34,248 nt of DNA from Actinomycetota bacterium (GTDB taxonomy: Bacteria; Actinomycetota; JAICYB01): assembly GCA_035536535.1 (NCBI GenBank), contig DATLNZ010000005.1, positions 1 through 34,248 on the forward strand, read 5' to 3'. A program made the translations under genes and the position numbers. Below the pieces are notes generated by a model. It was not told where the DNA came from. It saw only the letters and a program-made list of their open reading frames with translations, and did no database searches. Numbering within the stretch: the first letter of the stretch is position 1; each line of letters begins with the position of its first letter. Shown here piece by piece: positions 22,138-29,924 of this stretch.

Positions 22138-23471
22138 AGAGGCGTGATCACGCAGAACAGCGTGTTCTCCATCTTCCGCTCCTTCGTCCGGACCGGGCGG
22201 TCCGGCAGGACGGGCGGCATCAGCCGGGACGTCATATCCACGCGGGGGCCGGTCAGCTTGGCCGCCGGCAGCGTCCCCTCCGACACCCCGTCGATCGACA
22301 GGACCTCCATGCCGCGAAGCATGTCGTTGACGTAGACCCTGTCCTTGTTCCAGTGGGCGGTGTAGGCAATGCCGTCGTCCGGCTTGTAGGAGGCCACGAG
22401 CACCGGCAGCAGCGGGTCGGTGATGTCGTGGACGGTGGTGCCGCCGGTGAACCAGCCTGTAACGACCAGGTTCGTACCCGGGACGAAGTTGTAGTTGTGG
22501 GCCGAGCACCAGGACTCGGTCCAGCCGCCGTACCAGGGCAGGTCCGACCGGCTCGTGGATGGGGCGATCCTTCCAGCGAGGACCGGAGCCTCGGGGATCC
22601 TGATGTCGTAGATCCACAGGGAGCCAAACAGGCTCGTGCCCGTCTTGCACTCGTGGACCCCGAAGGCCTCGTCGTCCACGACGAGCTTGTCGCCGGACGG
22701 GCTGACGACCGCATTGTGGGGGAACTGGATTGCGGGGTTGACCGTGTGCCCGATCGTCACGGGCGCGATCGGGTTGCTCACGTCCCAGGTCTGGATCTCG
22801 CCGGCTCCCGCGCAGAACGCAAGCTGCCGGTCACCGGTCGTGAGGAAAGACATGTCGTGGCAGCCGGCCTGGTTGGGCTTGAACCGCGCCACCTGTCTCG
22901 GGTTCGCCGGGTCCCGGACGTCAACGATGGACTGGTATCCCGCGTCGGTGGCCAGGCCGCCGGGCGAGACGTAGACGTAGTCCCCGGACGGATGCGCGGT
23001 CAGGGTGTGGGCGCTGTAGGTCTCCGTGCCCCCAACGACCCGGGGGTTTGCCGGGTCGGAGACGTCCACGAGGTAGATCCCGTCGTGGGCGGTCGCCGGG
23101 TTGCACCGCGTCGCGTGGTGGGAGATCGCCAGGAGGCCGGGGCGGACCAGCGCCACGTCGTTGTCGGTTCCGGGACAGTAAAGCTGTCCCGCGAGCCGGA
23201 AGTCGCCCCCGGACGTGTCAAAGATGAAGACGCCGCCCTGGTCGGGCACTTCCCCCCGGTGCGTACGGCCGTTGGTCTGTCCGGCGTAGACGAAGTCGCC
23301 GTCGAAGGCGATCTCACCGCCGCCCCAGTAGGGCTTGTGCGCGGTGCGGGTGACGTTCGGAGTCTTCTCGGGCTCCCCGGCGTAGGCGGGAACGTTGCCG
23401 GCAAGCATGAGCACGGCAAGCGCTGCCGCAACGCCCCCCAGGCGCGCGTCATCCCACCGGCTTCGGGTCAT
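22134..23471 (-). CDS. Secreted LVIVD-repeat beta-propeller, tandem copy 1
   Basis: This 445-aa protein is the first of a tandem pair and matches copy 2 along its whole length. The signal peptide ends near AYA-GE (about residue 31). Blades include GVFIFDTSGGDFRLAG, IYLVDVSDPANPRVVG, IQTWDVSNPIAPVTIG and LWIYDIRIPEAPVLAG. The same His-led blade starts and cysteines are kept (SAHTLT, GCHDMSF, FPHNAVV, SAHNYNF, YTAHW). Best conserved is the C-terminus PRVDMTSRLMPPVLPDRPVR. The ATG is at 23471; GGGGAG lies about 12 bases upstream, rather far. The pair probably forms one transcript from the 147-base divergent region. LVIVD proteins have no settled biochemical role. Confidence 0.83.
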   Translation of the reverse strand: MTRSRWDDARLGGVAAALAVLMLAGNVPAYAGEPEKTPNVTRTAHKPYWGGGEIAFDGDFVYAGQTNGRTHRGEVPDQGGVFIFDTSGGDFRLAGQLYCPGTDNDVALVRPGLLAISHHATRCNPATAHDGIYLVDVSDPANPRVVGGTETYSAHTLTAHPSGDYVYVSPGGLATDAGYQSIVDVRDPANPRQVARFKPNQAGCHDMSFLTTGDRQLAFCAGAGEIQTWDVSNPIAPVTIGHTVNPAIQFPHNAVVSPSGDKLVVDDEAFGVHECKTGTSLFGSLWIYDIRIPEAPVLAGRIAPSTSRSDLPWYGGWTESWCSAHNYNFVPGTNLVVTGWFTGGTTVHDITDPLLPVLVASYKPDDGIAYTAHWNKDRVYVNDMLRGMEVLSIDGVSEGTLPAAKLTGPRVDMTSRLMPPVLPDRPVRTKERKMENTLFCVITPL

Positions 23472-23618
23472 CGTGTATGGGTTCTCCCCGAAGCCTCCAG
23501 TTCCTTCCTCGAAGAGCCGGCTCGCCCGACCGGACCGCCCCCGGGGATTGGCACAACCGAGCTCCGATGCCCGACAGTCCAGGCGAGGAACAGATCCCTA
23601 GTCACCGCGGGGGTGTAA
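23472..23618. other. Divergent intergenic region
   Basis: This 147-base gap separates the divergent LVIVD pair and the DinB-fusion gene and must contain both promoters. I see no strong hexamer pair, hairpin or palindrome. A G-rich stretch (23609-23613) close to the plus-strand ATG may serve as its ribosome site. Confidence 0.4.
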
Positions 23619-24899
23619 ATGAAGCGCAGGGAGAAGCTCGTTGCCGCACCGCTGGAAGGCTACGAGCCGGAGGTGGGAGCGGCCCTCTGGAGGCTTGACG
23701 AGGGTCGCGAAAGAACCCTGCGCGTCCTGGAGGACCTGCCTGAGGGCTGCCTCGACGCGGAATCAGGGGGCAACACCATCGGGACCGTTCTGTACCACGT
23801 CGCCTTGATCGAGGCGGACTGGCTGTTCGTGGACATCCTCGAGCAGGCCATCCCGCCGGAGCTGCAACGCGTGCTCCCGGCAGACGACCGCGATCACCAG
23901 GGAGTCCTGACTGCGGTCCGCGGCGAGTCCATCGATCAGCTCCTGTCGCGTCTGGACCTGGTCCGCGGGACGCTGCGGACGCGCCTGCGCGGGATGACGC
24001 AGGACGACTTCCACCGACCGCGGGCGTGCCCGAACTACGACGTGTCACCGGCGTGGGTATTGCACCACCTGGCCCAGCACGAAGCCGAGCACCGCGGCGA
24101 GATCGGGTCCATCATCTCGCGGGTCGCCCAGGCGACGTCCCGGGAGGTCGTTCGGTCGGAGGGGTTCTCCCTGGACGAGATGGTGGCTGCGGTCCGGCGG
24201 GCGTCGGGTCAGTTCGTCGGGCTGGTGCGGTCGCTCACCCCCGAGGAGGGACAACTGCCGGTACCGGCGATGGACTGGAGCGTGTCGCAAACGGCTTCGC
24301 ACCTCATCGGCATCGTCATGCGCGGCACAGGCGACCGGCGCCGCGCTGCCTCCGTCGAGGCTCTCGGGCAACTGAATCGTCAGCAGATCGACGAGCTCGC
24401 CATGAGCGACCCGGCAGAGATCGCCGACCGGCTCGAGGCGCGGCTGGAGACGCAGCTGGGCCTGCTGTCAAAGGCGACCGGGGACGAGGCCTTCGAGCTG
24501 CACGCCGGCCTGGTCACCGACGTCCGGACGGCGCTGTCCTACGAGCTGTGCGACTTTCTGCTCCACGGCTTGGACATCGCTCGCGCGACCGGACGCCCCT
24601 GGACGATCGACCCGGCCGACGCGGCCCTGGACCTGCGGGCGCTGCTGCCCGCGCTTGAGCCTTGGGTCCGTCCGGAGGTCCACTCGGGCAAGGCTCAGGA
24701 AGCGGAGTTCTCGTTCCCGGGCCCGGACCGCGCGATCTGCATCGAGGTCGGTGGGGGCCTGTACCGGGTGACGACGAAGCCCGCGGACGGCTCGGCCCCC
24801 GAGGTCGATCCCGTCGAGCTGCTCTTGGCCGTGTCGAAGCGCGGGAAGGGGTCGGACCCAACCGTCGCCGCGATCGCCTCCTGGTACAAGCCGACTTGA
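23619..24899 (+). CDS. DinB - MDMPI (mycothiol-type) tandem fusion protein
   Basis: This 426-aa protein joins two DinB-fold helical bundles. Residues 1-170 are DinB-like with a likely metal triad: H60 (LYHVALIEAD) plus H154 and H158 (QHEAEHRGEI). Residues about 175-340 resemble the N-terminal domain of mycothiol-dependent maleylpyruvate isomerase-type proteins: DEMVAAVRRASGQFVGLV, DWSVSQTASHLIG and FLLHGLDIARATGRP. The last ~80 residues (FSFPGPDRAICIEVGGG, VDPVELLLAVSKR) look like the SCP2-like C-terminal domain of that family. Such proteins usually carry one bundle and act as thiol-dependent transferases or isomerases. No substrate can be named. The gene stands alone, divergent from the LVIVD pair and convergent with the VOC gene. 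Confidence 0.75.
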   Translation: MKRREKLVAAPLEGYEPEVGAALWRLDEGRERTLRVLEDLPEGCLDAESGGNTIGTVLYHVALIEADWLFVDILEQAIPPELQRVLPADDRDHQGVLTAVRGESIDQLLSRLDLVRGTLRTRLRGMTQDDFHRPRACPNYDVSPAWVLHHLAQHEAEHRGEIGSIISRVAQATSREVVRSEGFSLDEMVAAVRRASGQFVGLVRSLTPEEGQLPVPAMDWSVSQTASHLIGIVMRGTGDRRRAASVEALGQLNRQQIDELAMSDPAEIADRLEARLETQLGLLSKATGDEAFELHAGLVTDVRTALSYELCDFLLHGLDIARATGRPWTIDPADAALDLRALLPALEPWVRPEVHSGKAQEAEFSFPGPDRAICIEVGGGLYRVTTKPADGSAPEVDPVELLLAVSKRGKGSDPTVAAIASWYKPT

Positions 24900-24906
24900 A
24901 CGCGCT

Positions 24907-25293
24907 TCAGGCCTCCGGGGGGCCCGGCGCCTCGTGGAGTTCGACCATGCGGCCGTCGGGGTCGGTGAGGTAGGCGCTGCGACCCCAGTCGTAGTCCTGG
25001 GGTCCCACGACCTCCACTCCCGCCTCCCGCATGCGCGCGCATGCAGCCTCCAGGTCCTCCACCGCGAAGGCGACGTGGTCGCGCGAACCGGGGTCCAGTG
25101 GGTCGGAGGGGTCCGGTTCGTAGGCTTCGTGGACAAGCAGCTTCACGTCCCCGACCTGGAACTCCGTGTGCCCGGGCCCGGCGCTGACCGGGGAGACCTG
25201 CAGCAGGCGCTCGTAGAACCCGGCCGCGGCGACGACGTCCGAGGAGAACCTGGCCACCTCCGTCACCCGCGGGCCGTCAGGCGCCGCAGGCAC
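24907..25293 (-). CDS. VOC (glyoxalase/bleomycin-resistance) family protein
   Basis: This 128-aa protein is a single vicinal-oxygen-chelate unit with two beta-alpha-beta-beta-beta modules: TEVARFSSDVVAAAGFYERLL, FQVGDVKLLVHEAYEP, RDHVAFAVEDLEAACARMREAG and SAYLTDPDGRMVELHEAP. The glutamate in MVELHE and the His in RDHVAFAV sit where metal ligands usually do. Members include glyoxalases, dioxygenases and antibiotic-binding proteins; the substrate is unknown. The GTG start at 25293 overlaps the end of lipA by 17 bases; a GTG at 25266 avoids the overlap and also preserves the whole domain. It is the last gene of the lpdA-lipA run. Confidence 0.82.
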   Translation of the reverse strand: MPAAPDGPRVTEVARFSSDVVAAAGFYERLLQVSPVSAGPGHTEFQVGDVKLLVHEAYEPDPSDPLDPGSRDHVAFAVEDLEAACARMREAGVEVVGPQDYDWGRSAYLTDPDGRMVELHEAPGPPEA

Positions 25294-26194
25294 GTCCGGC
25301 CTGTTCCTGCTCGCGGGCGTGGTAGGACGACCGAACCAGCGGTCCGGACTCGACGTGAGCGAACCCCAGCCCCCGGGCGAACTCCCCCAGCTCGGCGAAC
25401 TCGTCCGGGTCCACGTAGCGGTCCACCTGGGGGTGCGCCCGCGAGGGGGACAGGTACTGCCCCATCGTCACCAGGTCCACCTGCGCGTCGCGCAGCTCCA
25501 CCAGCGAGTCCCGGACCTCGCCGATGGTCTCGCCCATCCCGAGGATCATTCCGGCCTTGGTGACCTGCTGGGGGCGGAAGATCTTGGCCAGGCGCAGGAC
25601 CTCGAGCGACCTGTCGTAGTCAAACCCCTTGCGGACCGTCCGGTGCAGGCGTCGGACCGTCTCAAGATTGTGCGCGAACACGTCCGGCTCGGCCTCCACG
25701 ACGGCGCGGACGGCGTGCGGCATGGCGCGGAAGTCGGGGGTCAGGACCTCGACGCCGCAGGCTGGGTTGTGCCGCCGGATGGCCCGGATCGTCTCGGCCC
25801 AGATGGACGCCCCTCCGTCTAGACGGATGTCATCGCGGGCGACGCCGGTCACGACCGCGTACTTCAGCCCCACGGCGGCAACCGCCTTGGCAACACGCTC
25901 GGGCTCCTGCTCGTCGAGCTCGGGGGGGCGGCCGGTGATGATGTCGCAGAACGTGCATCGCCGGGTGCAGACGTTGCCAAGGATCAGGAAGGTCGCCGTC
26001 CGCTGCTCCCAGCACTCGTAGATGTTGGGGCAGGGTCCGGACTCCTCGCAGACGGTGTGCAGGCCGTGCTCGCGCATAAGGCGCTTGAGATCCAGGTAGT
26101 TGGGCCCGGTGCGGACCTTGACCTTCAGCCACTCCGGCTTGGGCTGGGGGCCGAGGGCACGTCCCTCGCGCAGGCGGGCCCGGGTGCCGGACAT
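25277..26194 (-). CDS. lipA: Lipoyl synthase
   Basis: This ~305-aa radical-SAM enzyme inserts two sulfurs into octanoyl-lysine on E2 or GcvH to make lipoyl groups. The radical-SAM motif is C76-x3-C80-x2-C83 (CTRRCTFC). The auxiliary-cluster motif is C49-x5-C55-x5-C61 (CEESGPCPNIYEC); the usual spacing is Cx4Cx5C, so one residue is inserted between the first two cysteines. The RSSYHA serine that completes the auxiliary cluster is present near the C-terminus. I chose the ATG at 26194 because it gives the family length; an ATG at 26221 is nearly as good, and neither has a clear ribosome site. It lies downstream of lipB, its pathway partner, after 115 bases. Confidence 0.93.
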   Translation of the reverse strand: MSGTRARLREGRALGPQPKPEWLKVKVRTGPNYLDLKRLMREHGLHTVCEESGPCPNIYECWEQRTATFLILGNVCTRRCTFCDIITGRPPELDEQEPERVAKAVAAVGLKYAVVTGVARDDIRLDGGASIWAETIRAIRRHNPACGVEVLTPDFRAMPHAVRAVVEAEPDVFAHNLETVRRLHRTVRKGFDYDRSLEVLRLAKIFRPQQVTKAGMILGMGETIGEVRDSLVELRDAQVDLVTMGQYLSPSRAHPQVDRYVDPDEFAELGEFARGLGFAHVESGPLVRSSYHAREQEQAGRACGA

Positions 26195-26309
26195 CCTGCC
26201 GGCGCCGGACGCGCACCCCATGCCGCCGCGGGGCGCATCGGTGGCGGGAGCACCGGCCGAGGAAACGTCGAGCGGCCGTCTCAAGCGCGCACCTGGAGAG
26301 CGGGCCTGG

Positions 26310-26978
26310 TCAAGCGGATACCTCCAGAGCCGAGCGTGGACGGAGCTGGTACACGAAGACGTCTGCGAACGAAGCGGCCACCGCGTCTCCGACCGCGTTC
26401 GCATCCGGTGCGGCCCCCGTCAGCTCCTGAATCGACGTCACCCCGCGGTCGGTGATCCCGCAGGGGACGATCCCGCCGAAGTAAGAGAGGTCGGTGGACA
26501 CGTTGAGCGCGTAGCCGTGCTTTGTGACGCCGCGGCTGACCTTCACGCCGATCGCGCCGATCTTCCGGGTGCCGATCCAGACCCCCGACCTGCCCTGCAC
26601 CCGCTCGCCGGTGACACCGAACCCGGCCAGGGCATCGATCAGCACCGCCTCCAGGTCACGGACGTAGCGCTCCAGGTCGGGCGTCGGGCCGAGGTGGACG
26701 ATCGGGTAGCCGACCAGCTGTCCGGGGCCGTGGTAGGTGACCATGCCGCCGCGGTCCGCCTCGTGGACCTCCACTCCCCGCTCCGCGAGCGTCGCCTCGT
26801 CCCACAGGACGTCGCCTCGCGTGCCCCGGCGTCCGATCGTGAACACGCTGGAGTGCTCCAGCTGCAGCAGCGTGTCCGCAGCCTCGTCTCGCTGGCGCGA
26901 TTCGTGGAGGCGCGATTGGAGGCCGAGGGCGTCTGCGTAGGGGACGGTCCCGAGCCAGACGGCGTCGAGGCTGCGCAC
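26310..26978 (-). CDS. lipB: Lipoyl(octanoyl) transferase
   Basis: This 222-aa enzyme moves octanoate from acyl carrier protein to the target lysine of lipoyl domains, the step before LipA. The family signature RGGMVTYHGPGQLVGYPIVHL-type stretch is at about residues 76-96, the catalytic Lys is in RKIGAIGVKV (K139), and the catalytic Cys in GIVPCGIT (C173). The start is a GTG that shares one base with the E2 stop (TAGTG), so lipB is coupled to the gene whose product it modifies. Length is typical and no key residue is missing. Confidence 0.94.
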   Translation of the reverse strand: MRSLDAVWLGTVPYADALGLQSRLHESRQRDEAADTLLQLEHSSVFTIGRRGTRGDVLWDEATLAERGVEVHEADRGGMVTYHGPGQLVGYPIVHLGPTPDLERYVRDLEAVLIDALAGFGVTGERVQGRSGVWIGTRKIGAIGVKVSRGVTKHGYALNVSTDLSYFGGIVPCGITDRGVTSIQELTGAAPDANAVGDAVAASFADVFVYQLRPRSALEVSA

Positions 26979-28498
26979 TACGGCTGCACCACCTCGCGCG
27001 CGAAGTCCCACGTCTCGAGGTTCTCCTTCAGACGGGCCAGGAACCTCATCGCGTCGGAGCCGTCCAGCAGGCGGTGGTCCCAGGACATCGACAAAAACGT
27101 CCGGTGGCGAATCGCGATCATCCCGTCCACCACGGCCACGCGCTGCTCCACGGCCTCCGTGGACAGGATCGCCACGTTGGGCTGGTTGATCACGGGCACC
27201 GACAGGTAGGACCCGAACGGCCCGGGGTTGGTGATCGTGAACGTGGATCCCCCCACGTCGTCGGGGGCCAGGGACTTGTTGCGCGCCTTGTTCGCGATGT
27301 CGGCGATAGCCCTGGAGATCCCGACCACCGTCATCGTCTCGGCCCCCTTGACCACAGGGACGATCAGCCCGTAGTCGGTGGCCACCGCGACGCCGACGTT
27401 CACGTAGTGGTGCAGCGTCGCCTCGGTAAGGTCGGCGCTGACGCTCGCGTTGACCATCGGGACGTGTGCCAGCGCGTCCACGCAGGCCCGGACGATAAAC
27501 GGCAGGTACGTCAGGGACATCCCCTCGCGCTTTTTGAACTCCGGGTTCACCTGGGCACGCAGCCGGGCGATGTTCTCCATGTCCACCTCGACGGCGTTCC
27601 AGGCGCGCGCCGATGTCTGCAGCGACTTGACCATGTGCTCGGCGATCCGCTTGCGGATGTGCGTGAGCGGCTGCACCTCGTCGCGCTCGCCGGCGGCCTG
27701 CCGGACCGCGGGCGGCGACTGCTGTCCGGGGCGTCCCGGTTGGGCCGCGGGCGCCTGGGGCGCAGCCGGCGGCGCCGCGGGGGCCGAGCCGCGTCCGTCC
27801 GCGTGGTCGATGACGTCCTGCTTGGTGATGCGGCCTCCGGGTCCGGACCCCCGGACCTGGGACAGGTCCACGTCGTGCTCGCGCGCCAGTCGCCGGACGA
27901 GCGGTGACAGCTGCCCGCCCGGACGGCCCTCGCCGCTCCTGGTGGGGGGACCGCCGCGCGAAGGCGAGCTGACAGCCGGGGCCCGGGGCGGGTTCGACCC
28001 GGGCGACTCCGGGTGGGGCTCGCCGCTGGGGTCGGTGTCCGTGGACTCCGACTGCTCGACGGGGTCGGATCCCGCTCCCGTGGACTGTGCGGCGGGGACC
28101 CCGGACGGCGCAGCGGCCTTCTGCCCGTCGCCACTGGCGGCCACCTCGCGATCCGTTCCGCCCGGCGAGGCCTGCGCGGCCTCAGAGCCGCCTTCGCTGG
28201 ACTCCGAGCCCGCCTCCTCGCTGGTGGTGGTACCGGCCTCGGCACCACCGGCGGCCTCACCGCCTTCGTCCACCTCGCAGATGGTGGTTCCCACCTCCAC
28301 GGAGGCCCCCTCCTCGACGAGGATCTTGGTAAGGACGCCGGCCACGGGCGACGGAATTTCTGTGTCCACCTTGTCGGTGGACACCTCGACCAGCGCGTCG
28401 TCTGCGTCAACCTTGTCGCCTTCGGACTTGAGCCACTTCAGGATCGTGCCCTCGACGACGGACTCTCCCATCTGGGGCATACGGACCGCAGTCGCCAT
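26978..28498 (-). CDS. 2-oxoacid dehydrogenase E2 (dihydrolipoyl acyltransferase)
   Basis: This 506-aa core subunit of a 2-oxoacid dehydrogenase complex carries acyl groups on lipoate and transfers them to CoA. One lipoyl domain (residues 1-80) has its modified Lys in STDKVD (K43). A ~120-residue Ser/Gly/Glu/Pro-rich linker follows, then the E1/E3-binding domain (LSPLVRRLAREHDVDLSQV), a second linker, and the catalytic domain ending in SWDHRLLDG (H475, D479). Sequence style (MPQMGESVVEGTI) favours a 2-oxoglutarate (SucB) or branched-chain type over pyruvate. AAGGGGG lies about 10 bases upstream. It follows lpdA after 14 bases. No E1 gene is in the window. Confidence 0.9.
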   Translation of the reverse strand: MATAVRMPQMGESVVEGTILKWLKSEGDKVDADDALVEVSTDKVDTEIPSPVAGVLTKILVEEGASVEVGTTICEVDEGGEAAGGAEAGTTTSEEAGSESSEGGSEAAQASPGGTDREVAASGDGQKAAAPSGVPAAQSTGAGSDPVEQSESTDTDPSGEPHPESPGSNPPRAPAVSSPSRGGPPTRSGEGRPGGQLSPLVRRLAREHDVDLSQVRGSGPGGRITKQDVIDHADGRGSAPAAPPAAPQAPAAQPGRPGQQSPPAVRQAAGERDEVQPLTHIRKRIAEHMVKSLQTSARAWNAVEVDMENIARLRAQVNPEFKKREGMSLTYLPFIVRACVDALAHVPMVNASVSADLTEATLHHYVNVGVAVATDYGLIVPVVKGAETMTVVGISRAIADIANKARNKSLAPDDVGGSTFTITNPGPFGSYLSVPVINQPNVAILSTEAVEQRVAVVDGMIAIRHRTFLSMSWDHRLLDGSDAMRFLARLKENLETWDFAREVVQP

Positions 28499-28512
28499 TT
28501 GCCAAAACCCCC

Positions 28513-29895
28513 TTAGCCGTGCAGCGGACGTCCAATGGCGGCCAGCGCGGCTTCGCCGACCACCTCCGAAAGAGTCGGGTGCGGGTGGACCAGCCCGGCC
28601 AGCTCCGACGGGTAGGCCTCCCACCCGACGGCGAGCAGGATCTCGGACAAAAGCTCGGTGACGCGCGGGCCGATGATGTGCAGGCCCACGATGCGCCCGC
28701 CCTTCTCGGCCACGATCTTGGCGAACCCTCGCGGCTGGTGAAGGATCTGCGCCTTCGCGATGCCGGTGAAACCGTGCTTGTGCACCTCCACGTCCATCCC
28801 CCGCTCCCGCGCCGCCTCCTCCGTGAGGCCGACGGAGGCGATCTCGGGGTTGCAGTAGGTGGCGTGGGGGACGTCCCGGTCGTAGTCGAGCATCACGGGG
28901 GTGCCGCCGGCGATTCGCTCGGCGACGGAGAACCCCTGCGCAAAGGCGACGTGGGCGAATTGCGGCGACATGGCCACGGCGTCGCCGACCGCCCACACCC
29001 CGTCACCGGCGAGGTAGGTGTCGTCGGTGAGGATGTAGCCGCGCTCGGACTTGATCCCCCATGAATCGAGGTCCAGGCCGTCGGTGGACGGTCCCCGGCC
29101 TACGGCGACCAGGACCTGCTCCACGTCCACGCTGGCGGTCTTGTCCCCCTTGCTGAAGGTGACCTTCAGCAGGTCCTTGGAGCGGTCGATGTCCTGGACC
29201 TTGGCTCCAGCATGGACGGCGATCCCGCGCTTGCCGAACGACGCCGTCAGCTCCTTGGACACGTCCGCATCCTCAAGCGGGACGATGCGGGGCAGCGCCT
29301 CGATGACGGTGACGTCCACACCGAAGGAGCGGTAGACGGACGCGAACTCCACGCCGACCGCGCCGGCGCCGATGATCGCGATGCTGCGGGGCAGCGTCTC
29401 GCGAGTCAGGGCGTGGTCGGAGGTGATGACACGCTCGCCATCCGGCTCCATGCCCGGGAAGTACCTGGCGTAGGAGCCGACGGCCAGGATCACTTGTCGG
29501 CCCGTGACGTCCTTGTCGCCGGCCTTGATCGTCCCCCGGGGGCCGAGCTTGCCGTCCGCGTTGACGAGGTCGATCTTGCGCGCCTTGATCAGCGACGACA
29601 GTCCGGAGTGGAGCTTTTTGATGGGCTCGGACTTGGACTTCTGAACCGCCGCCCAGTCGAACTCGGGCTCGTTGACCGTGATCCCGTAGGTCTTGGCGTC
29701 GCGGATCGTGTCCAGCACCTCGGCCGCATGCAGGAGACCCTTGGTGGGGATGCATCCCCGGTGCAGGCAGGTCCCGCCGACCTTGTCCCGCTCCACGATC
29801 GCCACCTTCTGGCCCAGCAGGGCCGCGCGCAGAGCCGCGGCGTAGCCACCGGGACCCCCACCGAGGACGACGACGTCGTAAGACCCGTTGCTCAT
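28513..29895 (-). CDS. lpdA: Dihydrolipoyl dehydrogenase (E3)
   Basis: This 460-aa FAD flavoprotein reoxidises dihydrolipoate on E2 and reduces NAD+. The FAD motif is LGGGPGGYAAALRAA (11-25). The redox-active disulphide is C43/C48 in GGTCLHRGCIPTKG. The NAD-binding motif is IIGAGAVGVEFASVYRSFG, a second FAD motif is YLAGDGVWAVGD, and the C-terminal HPHPTLSEVVGEAAL holds the catalytic His-Glu pair. The ATG at 29895 has AAGGAG about nine bases upstream; an in-frame ATG 22 codons earlier would overlap the neighbouring gene. It leads the lpdA-E2-lipB-lipA operon. Confidence 0.95.
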   Translation of the reverse strand: MSNGSYDVVVLGGGPGGYAAALRAALLGQKVAIVERDKVGGTCLHRGCIPTKGLLHAAEVLDTIRDAKTYGITVNEPEFDWAAVQKSKSEPIKKLHSGLSSLIKARKIDLVNADGKLGPRGTIKAGDKDVTGRQVILAVGSYARYFPGMEPDGERVITSDHALTRETLPRSIAIIGAGAVGVEFASVYRSFGVDVTVIEALPRIVPLEDADVSKELTASFGKRGIAVHAGAKVQDIDRSKDLLKVTFSKGDKTASVDVEQVLVAVGRGPSTDGLDLDSWGIKSERGYILTDDTYLAGDGVWAVGDAVAMSPQFAHVAFAQGFSVAERIAGGTPVMLDYDRDVPHATYCNPEIASVGLTEEAARERGMDVEVHKHGFTGIAKAQILHQPRGFAKIVAEKGGRIVGLHIIGPRVTELLSEILLAVGWEAYPSELAGLVHPHPTLSEVVGEAALAAIGRPLHG

Positions 29896-29924
29896 CGGCT
29901 CAGCTCTCCTTGGTCGGCGAGAGA

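Noticed and set aside
20797-23471. Tandem similarity as an insertion sequence or CRISPR-like repeat
   Set aside because: The repeats are two full coding sequences with signal peptides and no terminal inverted repeats or spacers; gene duplication explains them.
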